Below are positions 1 to 11,054 of a stretch of 64,000 nt of DNA, piece by piece. The DNA comes from Jacaranda mimosifolia. Its lineage: Eukaryota > Streptophyta > Magnoliopsida > Lamiales > Bignoniaceae. The notes under the pieces were generated by a model. That model saw nothing but the letters and a program-made list of their open reading frames with translations, was not told the DNA's origin and searched no databases. Position numbers and translations under genes: made by a program. The stretch covers positions 21,805,578-21,869,577 of the forward strand of contig CM032131.1 in NCBI GenBank assembly GCA_018894105.1, written 5' to 3'. Positions within the stretch are counted from its first letter, which is position 1, and every line of letters begins with the position of its first letter.

Positions 1-180
1 CAGGAACCGTACAAGGTTCAGAGTTGTAAGGTAGAACAACATCTTCTGTTGCCACCATTTGAAATCGATGCCCTTGAATTTTTCTGGCCTTTCTCCATGC
101 ACCGATACTGGCGGCATGGTAGGCGATGGAGCAGCCACTGTAACAACTGATGGAACACCGGTTGGTACTTGAGATGCCAT
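1..180 (-). CDS. Ty1/copia gag N-terminus, partial (runs off left edge)
   Basis: Reverse-strand reading opens with ATG at 178-180 and stays open for 60 codons to the window edge. The protein begins MASQVPTGVPSV and contains RPEKFKGIDFKWWQQKM followed by FYLTTLNL, which is the start of the copia gag polyprotein (UBN2-type capsid region) of plant retrotransposons. Gag packages the element RNA in cytoplasmic virus-like particles. No stop or frameshift is present in the visible part, so the element may be fairly young. It is preceded by a leader and LTR on the same strand. Only the N-terminal fragment is visible, so intactness of the rest is unknown. Confidence 0.8.
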   Translation of the reverse strand, partial: MASQVPTGVPSVVTVAAPSPTMPPVSVHGERPEKFKGIDFKWWQQKMLFYLTTLNLVRFL

Positions 181-329
181 TTGATCTATATAATTTGTCT
201 TAAGATTGTTGTAAATTAAGATCAAATGCAAGTCGAGGCAAGAGTTCGTAACTCTCTTTCCTTAAGACAAATTATCCCCGCTACAGTGCTCACGGTTTAT
301 AGCTATTGCCTCCCAAGATACAACGACTA

Positions 330-1309
330 ACGTTCAAGCAGTAGTAGCACTACAAACTGCTTGATTCCAGTGAACTTAAAGAATGCTCCAAACTCTCTTT
401 TACAGAATATGAGAAATGAGGAAGAAGATATGAAAAATGCTATGAAATGTATAGTATTTTCGAGTATCTAATGCAACAAGTGAGGGGCTGAATATATAGA
501 GGATCAAGAGTCACATTGTACGGACATGTTAATTCAACATGTCCCCTGATTATACCTTTGCAGCTATTGGACACAACCCTTAACTATTCAGAGTTGCAAT
601 TTCAAACCGGAAAGGTACTTCCAGACTGTTCTGGAATTTAAACACCAAAAATTGTGTTTCTAAGATGAAAAGACATTTCCAGAAAAATCTAGAAATTAAT
701 TTAAAATTGGAGGTAATTAAATCAATCCAAATGGGCTTTAATTGATTGGACTTTTAATTAAATAATACAAGCCCAGCTGTATTTAATTAAATGAAATAAG
801 CCCAACAAAATAATTAATTAAATATGGCCCAAAAAGATAATGCCTAAGCCAAGCCCAAAGCCCAAGACCCAGACCCAGACCCGGGCGCGTGCATGTGTCG
901 TGCCGAGCCGACTGACCAGACGAGCAAACGGCGGCGGCGCGCGCGCACGTGTGGCTTGGACCGAACCTATAGCCATCTAGGTCCTCTCCCCTCCAAAGAC
1001 TATTGGTACCCCAAGGGACCCAACCCTATAGTCCAAAATTGGGCTATATAAATAGGTCAATTTTTTTATTGTTTTTCCAATGTGGGACTCCTCATATTCC
1101 CACATTTCCATCTTCTCTTAAACCCCACAATAGTCAACTCTTATGGGCTTACTTTAGGCATTAATTTATCATTCATTCAATAATGAATTTGAACAATTAA
1201 CGACTCTATTATCATCTACGTTCAACATAGAATACATTAATCACAAGAGCCTCCAAATATTCTATTTGATCATTATTAATTAATTGGTCAAACTTACCAA
1301 TTTCCAACA
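330..1309 (-). repeat. 5' LTR plus leader edge of minus-strand copia element
   Basis: On the minus strand the block opens at 1309 with TGTTGGAAATTGGTAAG, a typical copia LTR start. It carries a TATA-like CTATATATTCAG near 490-502 and leads into an untranslated leader ending at the gag ATG (180). The inner LTR boundary is not certain because no clean primer-binding site was recognised; 330 is approximate. A GC-rich stretch (870-960, with CG-rich tandem bases) lies inside, unlike the AT-rich surroundings. Confidence 0.55.
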
Positions 1310-1604
1310 ATAAATTGGGTGGCCTAAACAATGTTTGCTCGTATCTTTATTTAAAATTATCTTTTGCCCTTATTTTTCTTTCTCGCATTATGAGTTATCT
1401 TGTTCACAAGCTACTAATATCTATTCAATTCCAGGAATAGAATAACACAATAAATTTGAGAAAACATATAGTGGCAACATAAAAATCAGTCCAAACTCAG
1501 AAAAAAAGAAAAAAGAAAAAAGAAAAAAGAAAAAAAAGGATAAACATTAAACATGTTTTACAATCAAATTCAAGTTTTCAGTGATTGCCTTTTACTAAAA
1601 AGAT
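1310..1604. other. Short AT-rich spacer between two copia elements
   Basis: No gene seen. It contains a purine-only stretch at about 1500-1540 built of repeated AAAAAAG units, and ends with the target site AAGAT used by the next element. Confidence 0.6.
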
Positions 1605-1994
1605 TGTTGATTTTGCCTTAAAACTTAGGCTTCAAATGACGAGATGTGGAAGCCTGGTAGGCCTATAACCCGCTGGCCCATTTGGTTATTTTTTGTGAGT
1701 ATTTAAACCCCGATTTCTTCCTAGTTGAAGGGTAGGAACCCAAGAAATTTGAGTATAAACTACTTTAAAGATATTCTCTCAGAATGGAGTTTAGAACGAA
1801 TGTGTTGGGTGTTCTCGTGAGATTTGTGGGACTTAAATTGTACTTAGCACTTTGATTTAAAATCAATAAAATTCATATCTTTGTTGGGTGGATTAGGCAC
1901 GTCGCCAAACCACATTAAATCTAGTTGTCACTTCATTGAATTACTTTGCCTTTTATTTCTCAATTTTACTATTTGGTCTTTCTGGGTTTCAACA
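1605..1994 (+). repeat. 5' LTR of the 1605-4898 copia element
   Basis: 390 bp, TG...CA termini, matching 4502-4898 along its length with scattered substitutions and small indels. It contains AATAAAATTC near 1865, a candidate polyadenylation signal. Confidence 0.9.
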
Positions 1995-2029
1995 AACCAG
2001 TATCAGAGCCAGGATTGACCAAATGTCAG

Positions 2030-2740
2030 CCATGAAATATGAGGTAGAGAAATTAGATAATGACTTTGGACTATGAAAGATGAAAGTTCACGCCCTCCGT
2101 GTCAACAAGGTTTATAGAGAGTGTTAAAGGACAGAGATTTCTTTCCAGAGATATTGTCAGATGAAGAGAAGGATAAGCTTATAGCGAAATCTTACGGTAC
2201 TTTGGTGTTATCATTGGCAAATAACATACTGAGAGAAGTCGCCACACACCAGCGGGATTGTGGTCAAAGCTGGAGAGTCTCTATATGACGAAGTCCCTCA
2301 CAAATTGGTTGTATCTAAAATAGTGATTATACACATTAAGGATGAAGGAAGGTGCATCTATTACTCAACACATTGATTATTTCAATAAGGTGATTCTGAA
2401 TCTTACTAGTATAGATGTGAAAATTGAAGATGAAGATCAAGCGTTAATTCTCTTGTGTTCTCTTCCCAAATCCTTTGAGCACTTGGTTACTACTTTGCTA
2501 TATGGGAGGGATACGATTTCAATAGAGGATGTGAAGGCCTCATTGAATTCCAACGAATTAAGAAAACATATCTTGAGCAGTAACGATAGTGAAACTCTGG
2601 AAGGATTGATTGCAAATGAGAGAACGGGAGAAAGGGGAAGGAGTAAAGGTTGATCGAAGTCCCGTACCAAGCCTAGAACAGACGATAAATGTTTTAGGTA
2701 CGATGGAAAGGGGTACTGAAAATGAAATTATCCAGAACAA
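2030..2740 (+). pseudogene. copia gag remnant with damaged zinc knuckle
   Basis: Starts near an ATG in AAATGTCAGCCATG and reads as copia gag with frameshifts and stops. The best preserved part is 2342-2653, containing MKEGASITQHIDYFNK and ALILLCSLPKSFEHLV, typical of the UBN2 gag region. The CCHC zinc knuckle that should follow (about 2660-2740) is recognisable but broken: two cysteines and the histidine have become tyrosine and a stop interrupts it. Gag would have formed the particle shell and bound RNA. It cannot be translated as one protein now. Confidence 0.8.
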
Positions 2741-2849
2741 GGAAAGGCGAAGGATGCAAGTGAAACTTCTAATTAGAAACGGAATGATGTTGCAGGAATT
2801 GTTGAGGATGAGTCTGATGGTGGTCTTGTTCTCAACATTACTTAGAGTC

Positions 2850-4440
2850 TACTAAGTTCGGAGTGGATTTTGATAGTGGCTATTCCTACCACATATGCCC
2901 ACGAGAATATTGGTTTATCACTTACCAGAAATACAATACTGGTAAAGTGCCTATGGGAAATTATGCTTCTTGCAGGGTTGTAGGAATTAGCTCAGTTAGT
3001 ATCAGAATGCACGATAGTGTAGTGAGGACCCTAATAGATGTACGTCATGTTCCTAATCTAAAGAAAAATCTAATTTCACTGGGTACTCTAGACAAGAATA
3101 GTTGTGAGTACAGAGCTCAAGATAGAGTTCTACGGGTTTCCAAGGGTGCTCTACTAATTATGAAGGGGACAAAAGAAATGGTCTATACATATTGTAGGGC
3201 GGCATAGTTTCTAGTACTGTAATGGTTTCTCATCAATCAATGATACTACGAGATTGTGGCATATGCGGCTTGGGCATATGAGTGAAAGAGGGATGTCAGA
3301 ATTGAGGAAACAAGGTTTGCTTTGTGAAGAGAAGACTGGAGAGCTGAATTTCTACAAGTAGTATGTTATTGGCAAGCAACATAGAGTGAAATTCAACACT
3401 ATAGTTCACAGGACCAAGGGCACCTTAGATTACATTCACTCAGATCTTTAGGGGCCTTTTCAGGTTCCTTCAAGAGAGGTGTCAGGTACATGTTTGCTTT
3501 CATTAATGATTTCTCATGGAGAGTATGGGTGTACATGTTGAAGCATAAGGATGAGGTGTTTGTAAACTTCAAGCAATGGGAGACTTTGATCGAGAAGCAG
3601 ACAGGAAAGGGAATCAAATGCTTGAGGATTAACAATGGATTGGGGTTCTGCAATAAGGAATTTTAGGAATTCTGCGATAAAGAAGGAATTGTGAAGCATC
3701 GCACAGTTGTACAAACACCACAGCAGAATGGAGTTGCATAATGAATGAATATGACTATTTTGGAAAGAGCTAGATGCATGCTCTTTCTTGTCGGATTGTC
3801 CAAGGATTTTTGCGCCGAAGCTATTAATACTGCTTGCTATTTGGTGAATAGGTCACCATCGACTGCTTTGGACTGCAAGACACCAATGGAAGTTTGGTCT
3901 AGGTCTCCTGCTGATTACTCAAATCTGAGAGCATTTGGGTGTCCAGCCCATGCTCATGTCTGTGATGGAAAGTTTAAGCCGAGGGCTAGGAAGTGCATAT
4001 TCCTAAGCTATGCAAATAAAGTCAAAGGTTATCGTTTGTGGTGCAATGATAACAAGGGTTCTAAGGCAATTATCAGCGGAGATGTGACATTCGATGAGTC
4101 TACTATGTTGAAGAAGATGGAGTAGGGTGAAAATAGTCAAGAGGGCATTAAGAAAAAGGTGGAGTTTGACATTGGCAATCCACAATTTTCGAAAGGGAAA
4201 TAGAATGTGGTAGTTGAAGCTGGCGAGAACTCATTAGCACCGAATCAGTAGTAGGAGATTGATTCAATATAGAACTATCGTTTGGTTCACGATAGAGAGA
4301 AGAGGCAAATCAATTTGGTTACTTATGCTTTGATTTCGGCCAAGGAGTTTATTGCAGACAAAGATAAGCTGTGGAAGATCGATTAGGAATCAAATTCAAG
4401 CATTGCTTGGATTTGATTAATATTTGCAAACTCAGATAAT
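2850..4440 (+). pseudogene. copia pol remnant: protease, pre-integrase and integrase; RT/RNase H absent
   Basis: The segment 2863-3207 carries a DSG aspartic-protease motif (FDSGYSYHICP) and VRHVPNLKKNLISLG, typical of copia protease. At about 3240-3400 follows the GAG-pre-integrase pattern with LWHMRLGHMSERGM. Integrase is split over frames from about 3410, including TPQQNGVA at 3716-3740 and the open stretch 3745-4125 with the VNRSPSTALDCKTPMEVW signature. The reading then passes YRLVHDREKRQINL, the residues that normally lead into reverse transcriptase, and drops almost at once into the sequence before the 3' LTR. Stops and shifts occur throughout. The deletion appears to span nearly all of RT and RNase H. 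Confidence 0.85.
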
Positions 4441-4501
4441 AACCCTTTTGAGGGGAGAGACAAAGATGATGGATGGAGAATTTTAAGTCAAAGTGGAGAA
4501 T

Positions 4502-4898
4502 TGTTGATTTTGCCTTGAAATTTAGGCTTCAAATGACAAGAAGTGGAAGCGTGGTGGGCCCATAACCCGCAGGCCTATGGCCCATTTGGCTATTTTGTTT
4601 GAGTATTTAAACCCCAATTTCTTCTTGGTTGAGGAGTGGGAACCCTAGAAAATTAAGTCTAAACTGCTTTATGGATATTCTCTCATAACAAAGTTTAGAA
4701 CGAGGGTGTTGGGTGTTCTCGTGAGATTTGTGGGACTTAAATTGTACTTGGCAATTTGATTTGGAATCAATAAAATTCATATCTTTGTTGAGTGGATTAG
4801 GTACATTGCCGAATCACGTTACATCTAGTTGTCACTTTATTGAATTACTTTGTCTTTTATTTCTCAATTTTACTATTTGATCTTTTTGGGTTTCAACA
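4502..4898 (+). repeat. 3' LTR of the 1605-4898 copia element
   Basis: 397 bp with the same TGTTGA start and TTTCAACA end as the left LTR; followed by the AAGAT target duplication at 4899-4903. Confidence 0.9.
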
Positions 4899-5055
4899 AA
4901 GATTTATATGGATGTGATGATCAAATAAAGAAAACACATCCACTAAACTATTTCACATGGTGCTTTTTTAAGTCCTCTCGTCGTCCAAATTTATTTCTTT
5001 GCTCCAAATATATTTCTTTGCCGATAAGAAGATATGAATGATATAAAACTTTTAA

Positions 5056-5510
5056 GGGAAAATTGCAAAAGTAGGACAGTAACTATAGCCATTTCACATT
5101 ATAGGACCGAAATTTGAAGTCGTAGTAAACTAGGACCAAAACTCATAAAAATTCAAAAAAAAAAGGATCGTGATCATCAAAAAACACAGTCAGCACCGGT
5201 GATGCTTGCGTGTCACTGACGTGGTGCTAACGTGTAATAAAATCCAGCGAGGTCAATGCTAGTAAGCTTGGCCCCCTTTCCATGCAGTCCGCCACCTCAA
5301 AAGAAAAGCGCCATGTCATTTAAATTTTAGGCAAAATTGCAAAATTAGTCCTATACATATAACCTTCTGGCAATTTAGGATCGTAACTACTTTCGGGCCG
5401 CAAGATTAGTCTACTATCTCCTGAAATTTGGCAATTTGAGGACAATTTGGGCCTGAAAATCATGTGACACCAACCCGCGCCTACGTGGCGTCTGACCTAG
5501 CGCCACGTGA
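5056..5510. repeat. Left long terminal inverted repeat of the MULE
   Basis: About 450 bp that pairs with 6810-7283 on the opposite strand, for example CAAATTGTCCTC-type segments near 5435 and 6895. It contains several CACGTG/ACGTGG-like cores around 5490-5510. Confidence 0.88.
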
Positions 5511-6728
5511 CGCCCCACATTAAACTTGTCCTATTTTTCTCTTGGGTGGCAATGACATGGTAATTCAACTGGCCAGATCAACAAAATATGAAAATAATAA
5601 GTAAAAAATAAAGACATAAAGACATAAAAAATAAAAAATGCCAACAAATAAAAATGTATACATACATATATAAATTTTAAATACATAAATATATATATAC
5701 ACACATATAATATACATACCCCAACACCCGCCGCCACCATGGCTGCCATGGGCCAGGCCATTAGCTGGTAGATCTAGACTGGCCAGATTTGCCTGGCCGC
5801 GTGTGCCAGGCCTAGGTGGAGGCGACCGTTAGCCATGTAGCTGCTAGACCGAGGCAGGCAGCTACTGGCCAGCAGCCAAGTTGAGGGAAAGGGAGGGAAG
5901 GGGTGTGGTTGGTGGGGGGTGGGGGTGAGGGGTGAGGGGAGGAGCGTTGGAGGGGAAGGGATGGGGGGGCCTTGGGGATTTTTTTTCTTCTTCTTTCTTC
6001 TTCTTTCTTCTTCTTATTATTATATTATATTTGAATTCTTTATTTATGCTATTTGAGTTATTTTAGAATATTTAAAATTTTAATATTATTATATAGTTTA
6101 TAATTATATAGTTAGGAAGATAGACTTAAAATTTTATTGTTTAAGTTTTATTTTGTTATATCTGAATTAATAAATAAAATATATTTATATTTAATAGAAT
6201 TATTTTAGACGTATTTATCATTTTAATATTATTATGTAATTTTGAATTATATAGATAATATGATAGACTTAATTTTATTGTTTAATTTTTATTTCATTTT
6301 TGAATTGATAAATAAATTCAACAAAATTTATTTAAAGTTTTAGATATGTTTACTACTTTAACATTATTAAATATTTTAACTTGATATTATTAAAATTATA
6401 TGGCCTAAAGCGATAAATTAGATTTTTTTAAAATTCTAGATGATAAATTCGTATGAAATAGAATTTTATAAATTTGAAGGATATTTGATGTTTTAAATTC
6501 TAATGTGTAAGTTTTAAATTTTTTTTAGGACTCAATTCATTTAATTCGATAATGTAGCAAGTGAGATATATGTGTATGTGTGTTTATATATGGGAATATA
6601 TATATAAGTATATAAATATTTTTCAAGATTTATCTATTCTTTTTTATCTTTTTGCTTTTTTCAATTTTTATGTACTTACTTTTTGATTTTTTGTGCAAAT
6701 TTTTCCTTCTTTTTTTTTTTTTTTTTCC

Positions 6729-6730
<2 letters not shown>

Positions 6731-6770
<40 letters not shown>
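6731..6770. repeat. (GT)20 microsatellite after a poly-T run
   Basis: Forty bases of pure GT repeat, directly preceded by an 18-base T run at 6709-6726; it lies inside the MULE. Confidence 0.95.
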
Positions 6771-6771
<1 letters not shown>

Positions 6772-6809
6772 TAGTGTAATACATGTGTTAACATGGCAAG
6801 AAGGGGTTG

Positions 6810-7283
6810 CCACACCACATGGCACATAGGAAAGAGAATGTGATGTGGCGCCAAGTAGGCACGGGCCGATGCCACGTGATTTTCGGGCCCAAATTGTCCT
6901 CAAATTGCCAAATTTCAGGAGATAGTGGACTAATCTTGCTGCCCGAAAGTAGTTACGGTCCTAAATTGCCATAAGGCCATATGTATGGGACTAATTTTGC
7001 AATTTTGCCTAAAATTTAAATGACGTGGCGCTTTCGTTTTTAATGTGGCAGGCTACGTGGAAAGGGGGCCAAGCTTACTAGGATTGACCTCGCTAGATTT
7101 TATTACACATCAGTGCCACGTCAGTGACACGTAAGCATCATCGGGGCTGACTGTGTTTTTCGATGATCACGGTTCTCTTTTTTCGAATTTTTATGAGTTT
7201 TGGTCCTAGTTCACTACGACCCCAAATTTTGGTCATATAATGCGAAATGACTATAGTTACGGTCCTACTTTTGCAATTTTCCC
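6810..7283. repeat. Right long terminal inverted repeat of the MULE
   Basis: Inverse of 5056-5510, ending in the element terminus GCAATTTTCCC immediately before the second AACTTTTAA target copy. Confidence 0.88.
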
Positions 7284-7292
7284 AACTTTTAA

Positions 7293-8569
7293 TTTGCATA
7301 TATACAAGTTGAAACACATATACAAGGAAGTTTAGTATAGATTTAAACCATGTTTTGTCGTTAACTTGAATAACTTCACCAATACCAGTGTAACGAGCAA
7401 ATGGGTGATATCTCGATTAGTTTAACCATCCCTCATGCAATTTTTTGTTACATATTTGTGCAATCATGTGTCCCATGTGGCTCTGCTTTGGTAAACATTT
7501 TACAAATTAAAGTTCCATGTGTATATGGCCTATCGAGGTATACAAGTCTAAAATTCGATATATGCTTTTTTTTTATAGGTGAATATATTTTTGTATTCTA
7601 GAGAAGCAATCACGATGTGTGTCAAACATGTTCTAATTTTATCAATATGGCCCCTTGAACAAAGATGCATAATATGGAAAATGCATGTAATATGGAAAAA
7701 GGAAAAAAAAAACATTAAAACAATCCGTATATTGCCCATTAGATGGTCAATAGCTTTTGCATTATTAGTTGCATTGTCAAAAACATAGATAAAAATCTAT
7801 AACTGATATTCCAATAACTGCAACAATATACTACAGTTGGATAATGTTATCAGTATGTTGGTAGTTAAGTATTGCAATTTATTTTTTCTTTTTTCAAGGA
7901 AAAAATTTCATTAATGCAGTGTGCAATAACAAAAGTATAATGGCAGTTACTCCTATCTCTCCACAAATCTAAAGTTAGAGAATTTTTTTAAATTAAAGTT
8001 GAAAAAAGAGTTCATGAAGCTGTCATTTCTTCTTTACATTATTTATAACTATTATTTATATAACATGTATTATATCTGTGGAACACATTTATATTGCAAC
8101 TGATAACGATTTATCATAAATCTTAGAAATTCAAACTTCTAGAAAATTTAAAATAAGCTCTTCTTGAAAAATACATTTAGAAAGTTTGAATGTCATAATT
8201 TCTTGCTTATAAGAAAAAGCTTGAATTGAGCCTATTGAAGCCCGTGCAAATATTGTTGCTTAAGACTTGGAGATCTTTTAGTACTATCCCAAAATTGGTT
8301 GATTTCTACTTAGATGCCTTGATAATGTTCTAGTACCTCTAGCTTTTACAAATCTAAAAAGTTTTACACAAATAAGACATATAACTTGTTCTTGTAGTAA
8401 CTTAAAAAGAGACAAAAGCTGACCAGTGTTATTTTCACACGGTGGTTTACCATTAGTTGGAGTGGGGTACATTCTCAGTTAAATCAATTCTTGATTTTTT
8501 GGTGGTTCATTTGCATTTTCCTTGATCAAGTCATTTTCTTCCTGTTATTAGTGGGGTGAAAATGAATTT

Positions 8570-8600
<31 letters not shown>

Positions 8601-9464
8601 GTCTTTAATGATTAATTATTTATGTATATATATTTAATGATTGATTTGTTATATATATGTATAGTTATAATATATTTTGGGAGGATATTTTTCAAAAGGA
8701 AAATATTATGTTGGTAGTGGACTCCAAGATTGTTTATACTTGCTTGAAAGTGTTTTGGAAGTTAGAATTTGTCTTGGAGATATAAAAATAAATAAGGCCA
8801 TACACATTGGACAAGCTTAATAATTGAATAAGTTTTTAAACTTTTTTATTATATCCTTAACAAATTACTATAACATTATTCACTTAATTACAACTTACAA
8901 GGCCTTAAGTTAGCTTAGCACAATACCGATGGAGAAGATCTTCATAGTTTACTTATTTTTTTTATCACTATATATATTGTCAAACTATGCCACTAATTGC
9001 AAGGTACAGTAACAAGGTTCACAAAATATATATATATATATATATATATAATCATATTATCAAATTACAAAGAGAGGATTAATTTAAATTAACAATCAAA
9101 TATATAAAAACTAGTAACAAATTGCACATCATTAATGAAGCACTCTACCTAACAGAAAGCATTTTTTAAGCTTGCCGGAGCTATTATTCAAACTAACAAA
9201 TCTATTATCATCCAATTGGGAGCTCTATTTTGGCAACTCTACAATCATATAGCTAATATAGACAATTGTACTACCAAAATGTTTGGAATATAATAAGACA
9301 TGAATTTCTATTTACAGATTATTATTGCATTAAATGTATGTCTTGACATAGACATTGGACAAGCTAAATATTTAAATAAGCTTTAAAGCTCCAGCAGCAC
9401 CAGCTGCATGCTGGTGCAGCTGGTGGTGCTGCTAGCCTCACTAGCAGTGGCCCATAAACAGAAA

Positions 9465-9498
<34 letters not shown>

Positions 9499-10599
9499 GG
9501 AAGAAGAGAGGAGGAGGATTACTTGAGTCATATCAAATGAAATGAAATGAAAATGAAACAACGGTTTTTATTACTACTAAACTAACATTTCTTTTGAAAA
9601 AAAAAATTAGAATAATTTTTTAAAAAATTAATAAGGTATTTAATATTTTTAATTAATTATTACATTAAATATTTTTTAGGTAAACATAAGTTTTAAAAAA
9701 TTTTATATGTGTGTATATATATATATGTATATATAAGTGAAGTAATGAATAGTTGATGTGAAAGATAGAGTGAGAAAATGAGAGGGTATGTGTACGTTTT
9801 AGGATGTAGGGTTTTTTGGGTGAATTATGAGAGAATTTTTTGGATAAAAAATTGTAGTATTTTGAGAAAAAAATTGGAGAATGTGCATGCACTTCGAAAT
9901 ATTTTGGGGGCTGAAAACTATGTCCCCAAAATATAGGAGAACAAGCCCTAAAAGAATTTATAGTAGTGCAACTTTCAACAGTACCCATAATTTTTTATTC
10001 TAAAAAATTTTATTTCTTTGTGTATAAATTCTTTTAGGACGTGCAACTTTCAACAGTACCTATAATTTTTTATTCAGGTCAAAAAGGCGGCTGGGTACAA
10101 AAACTATTCATCACTATTGAAAATTGCACTCACCGAGTGCAACTTATTATAAAATTATAAAACCTCCAAATAGTCCGGTATTTTTGTATATATATATATA
10201 TTTTTTTGCAATTTTTTATAAAAAAGCCTCTACTCTTCTTTCCCCCTTCCGGTCCAATCTTTCCTCTCAATGTCATGGCCTTCTTTTTCTTCTCTTACTT
10301 GCTATTGCTCCCTATTACCCTCAGCATCAAATCATCTCTTTCTGTATATTGGTCACTCGAAGTTTTCTCATTAATACTTTTAAGAAGAGAAGAAAAGTTG
10401 TGATCGAAAAAATTAAAAAAAAAAGAAAAAAGAATCGGGAAGAAAAAGATAGAGAAGAAAATAAAATAAAAATTAAAGGAAAAGAAATGAAACAGACAGA
10501 AAATTTGAATTATATTTGTTTATTAATTTAAGTCTAATTACTTTTTGAAAGCATTTATTTCTAATATTTTCAATATTACGTAATTAGGTAAGAGTATGT
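7293..10599. other. AT-rich intergenic stretch with simple repeats
   Basis: No convincing gene. Short open frames lack family signatures, except a possible BED-finger fragment at 8290-8420. It holds AT dinucleotide runs at 8568-8595 and 9027-9051, a near-perfect GC-richer hairpin at 9392-9436, an A30 run at 9466-9495, and a direct repeat of about 35 bp starting GCAACTTTCAACAGTACC at about 9968 and 10041. A related pair starting ACATTGGACAAGCT lies near 8812 and 9352. Confidence 0.6.
8290..8420 (-). pseudogene. Possible BED zinc-finger fragment of a hAT transposase
   Basis: The minus-strand reading includes VICLICVKLFRFVKARGTRT then LSRHL. This resembles the CxxC...GTSxLxRHL pattern of the BED finger that binds DNA at the N-terminus of Ac-like hAT transposases. 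Nothing else of the transposase was recognised around it, and the match rests on a short motif. It may be chance. Confidence 0.3.
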
Positions 10600-11051
10600 C
10601 ATTACAAGAAAAAGATAAATTTATGACAAAATAGTAAGTGATAATACAAAAGTTGTCACTAATTATGTATACTAAGTGACAAAAAATTTAGTTTTGCCAT
10701 CTTAATGATTTTTGCGAAATAAATAGTGACAAAAATAATATTTAAGTTGTCACCATAAACAATTAGTTATACACTTATTGTGACAATGAAAATCTTGTCA
10801 CAAACTATAATGACAGTTTTTATTATCACTAGGTTGCACAATAAGGGTGTCACTAATTGTTAATGGTAACAATTTAAAATATGAATTTTTGTCACTATTG
10901 AATCATATTGTGACAAGATAAAAATTATTGCTGCTTTAAAATTATCATTAGTAACAAGATAAAAACTATTGTCACTTAATAAATATTATTAGTGATAATT
11001 TTTATCTTATCATTTATTATTTTGTTATTAATATTATAAGTTTCTGTAGTG
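10600..11051. mobile_element. CACTA-like miniature element with TSD TGT
   Basis: The left end reads CATTACAAGAAAAAG and the right end inverts to CACTACAGAAACTT, close to the CACTACAAGAAA terminus of En/Spm elements. TGT flanks both sides (10597-10599 and 11052-11054), the 3-bp duplication expected for CACTA elements. Subterminal motifs such as TTGTCACTA and AGTGACAA recur many times in both orientations, as in transposase-binding arrays of this superfamily. At 452 bp it has no coding capacity. Confidence 0.85.
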
Positions 11052-11054
11052 TGT

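Larger units (their letters stand above)
1605..4898 (+). mobile_element. Internally deleted Ty1/copia LTR retrotransposon with TSD AAGAT
   Basis: Two direct LTRs (1605-1994 and 4502-4898) start TGTTGATTTTGCCTT and end TTTCAACA. The 5-bp AAGAT at 1600-1604 is repeated at 4899-4903, marking the insertion. A primer-binding site resembling the initiator-Met tRNA complement (CAGTATCAGAGCC) follows the left LTR at 1998-2010, and a purine tract (AAGTGGAGAAT) precedes the right LTR. The interior reads in order gag, zinc knuckle, protease, GAG-pre-integrase and integrase, but reverse transcriptase and RNase H are missing, which explains the 3.3-kb length against the usual 4.5-5.5 kb. Many stops and frameshifts show it is dead. 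Confidence 0.92.
5056..7283. mobile_element. Non-autonomous Mutator-like element (TIR-MULE) with 9-bp TSD
   Basis: The left end begins GGGAAAATTGCAAAAGTAG and the right end is its near-perfect inverse, ending CTTTTGCAATTTTCCC. The 9-bp AACTTTTAA at 5047-5055 recurs at 7284-7292. The inverted arms run roughly 5056-5510 and 6810-7283, about 450 bp each, which is characteristic of plant MULEs. The interior holds no transposase reading frame: it has a G-rich stretch (5880-5970), CTT repeats (5986-6015), an AT-rich core and a GT repeat (6731-6770). It would need transposase supplied in trans. Confidence 0.93.

Noticed and set aside
2437..2740. Minus-strand open frames of 60-77 codons overlapping the gag remnant
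   Set aside because: They are shadows of the copia gag reading on the plus strand and carry no domain.
5531..5761. Minus-strand 76-codon frame rich in F/Y/I
   Set aside because: It falls inside the MULE, is low-complexity, and has no relatives I recognise.
6676..6903. Frame with a THTHTHTH run
   Set aside because: The run is the translation of the GT microsatellite and poly-T; not a protein gene.
10124..10531. 135-codon plus-strand frame
   Set aside because: Lysine-rich and hydrophobic low-complexity translation of AT-rich DNA, no motif, no homologous pattern.
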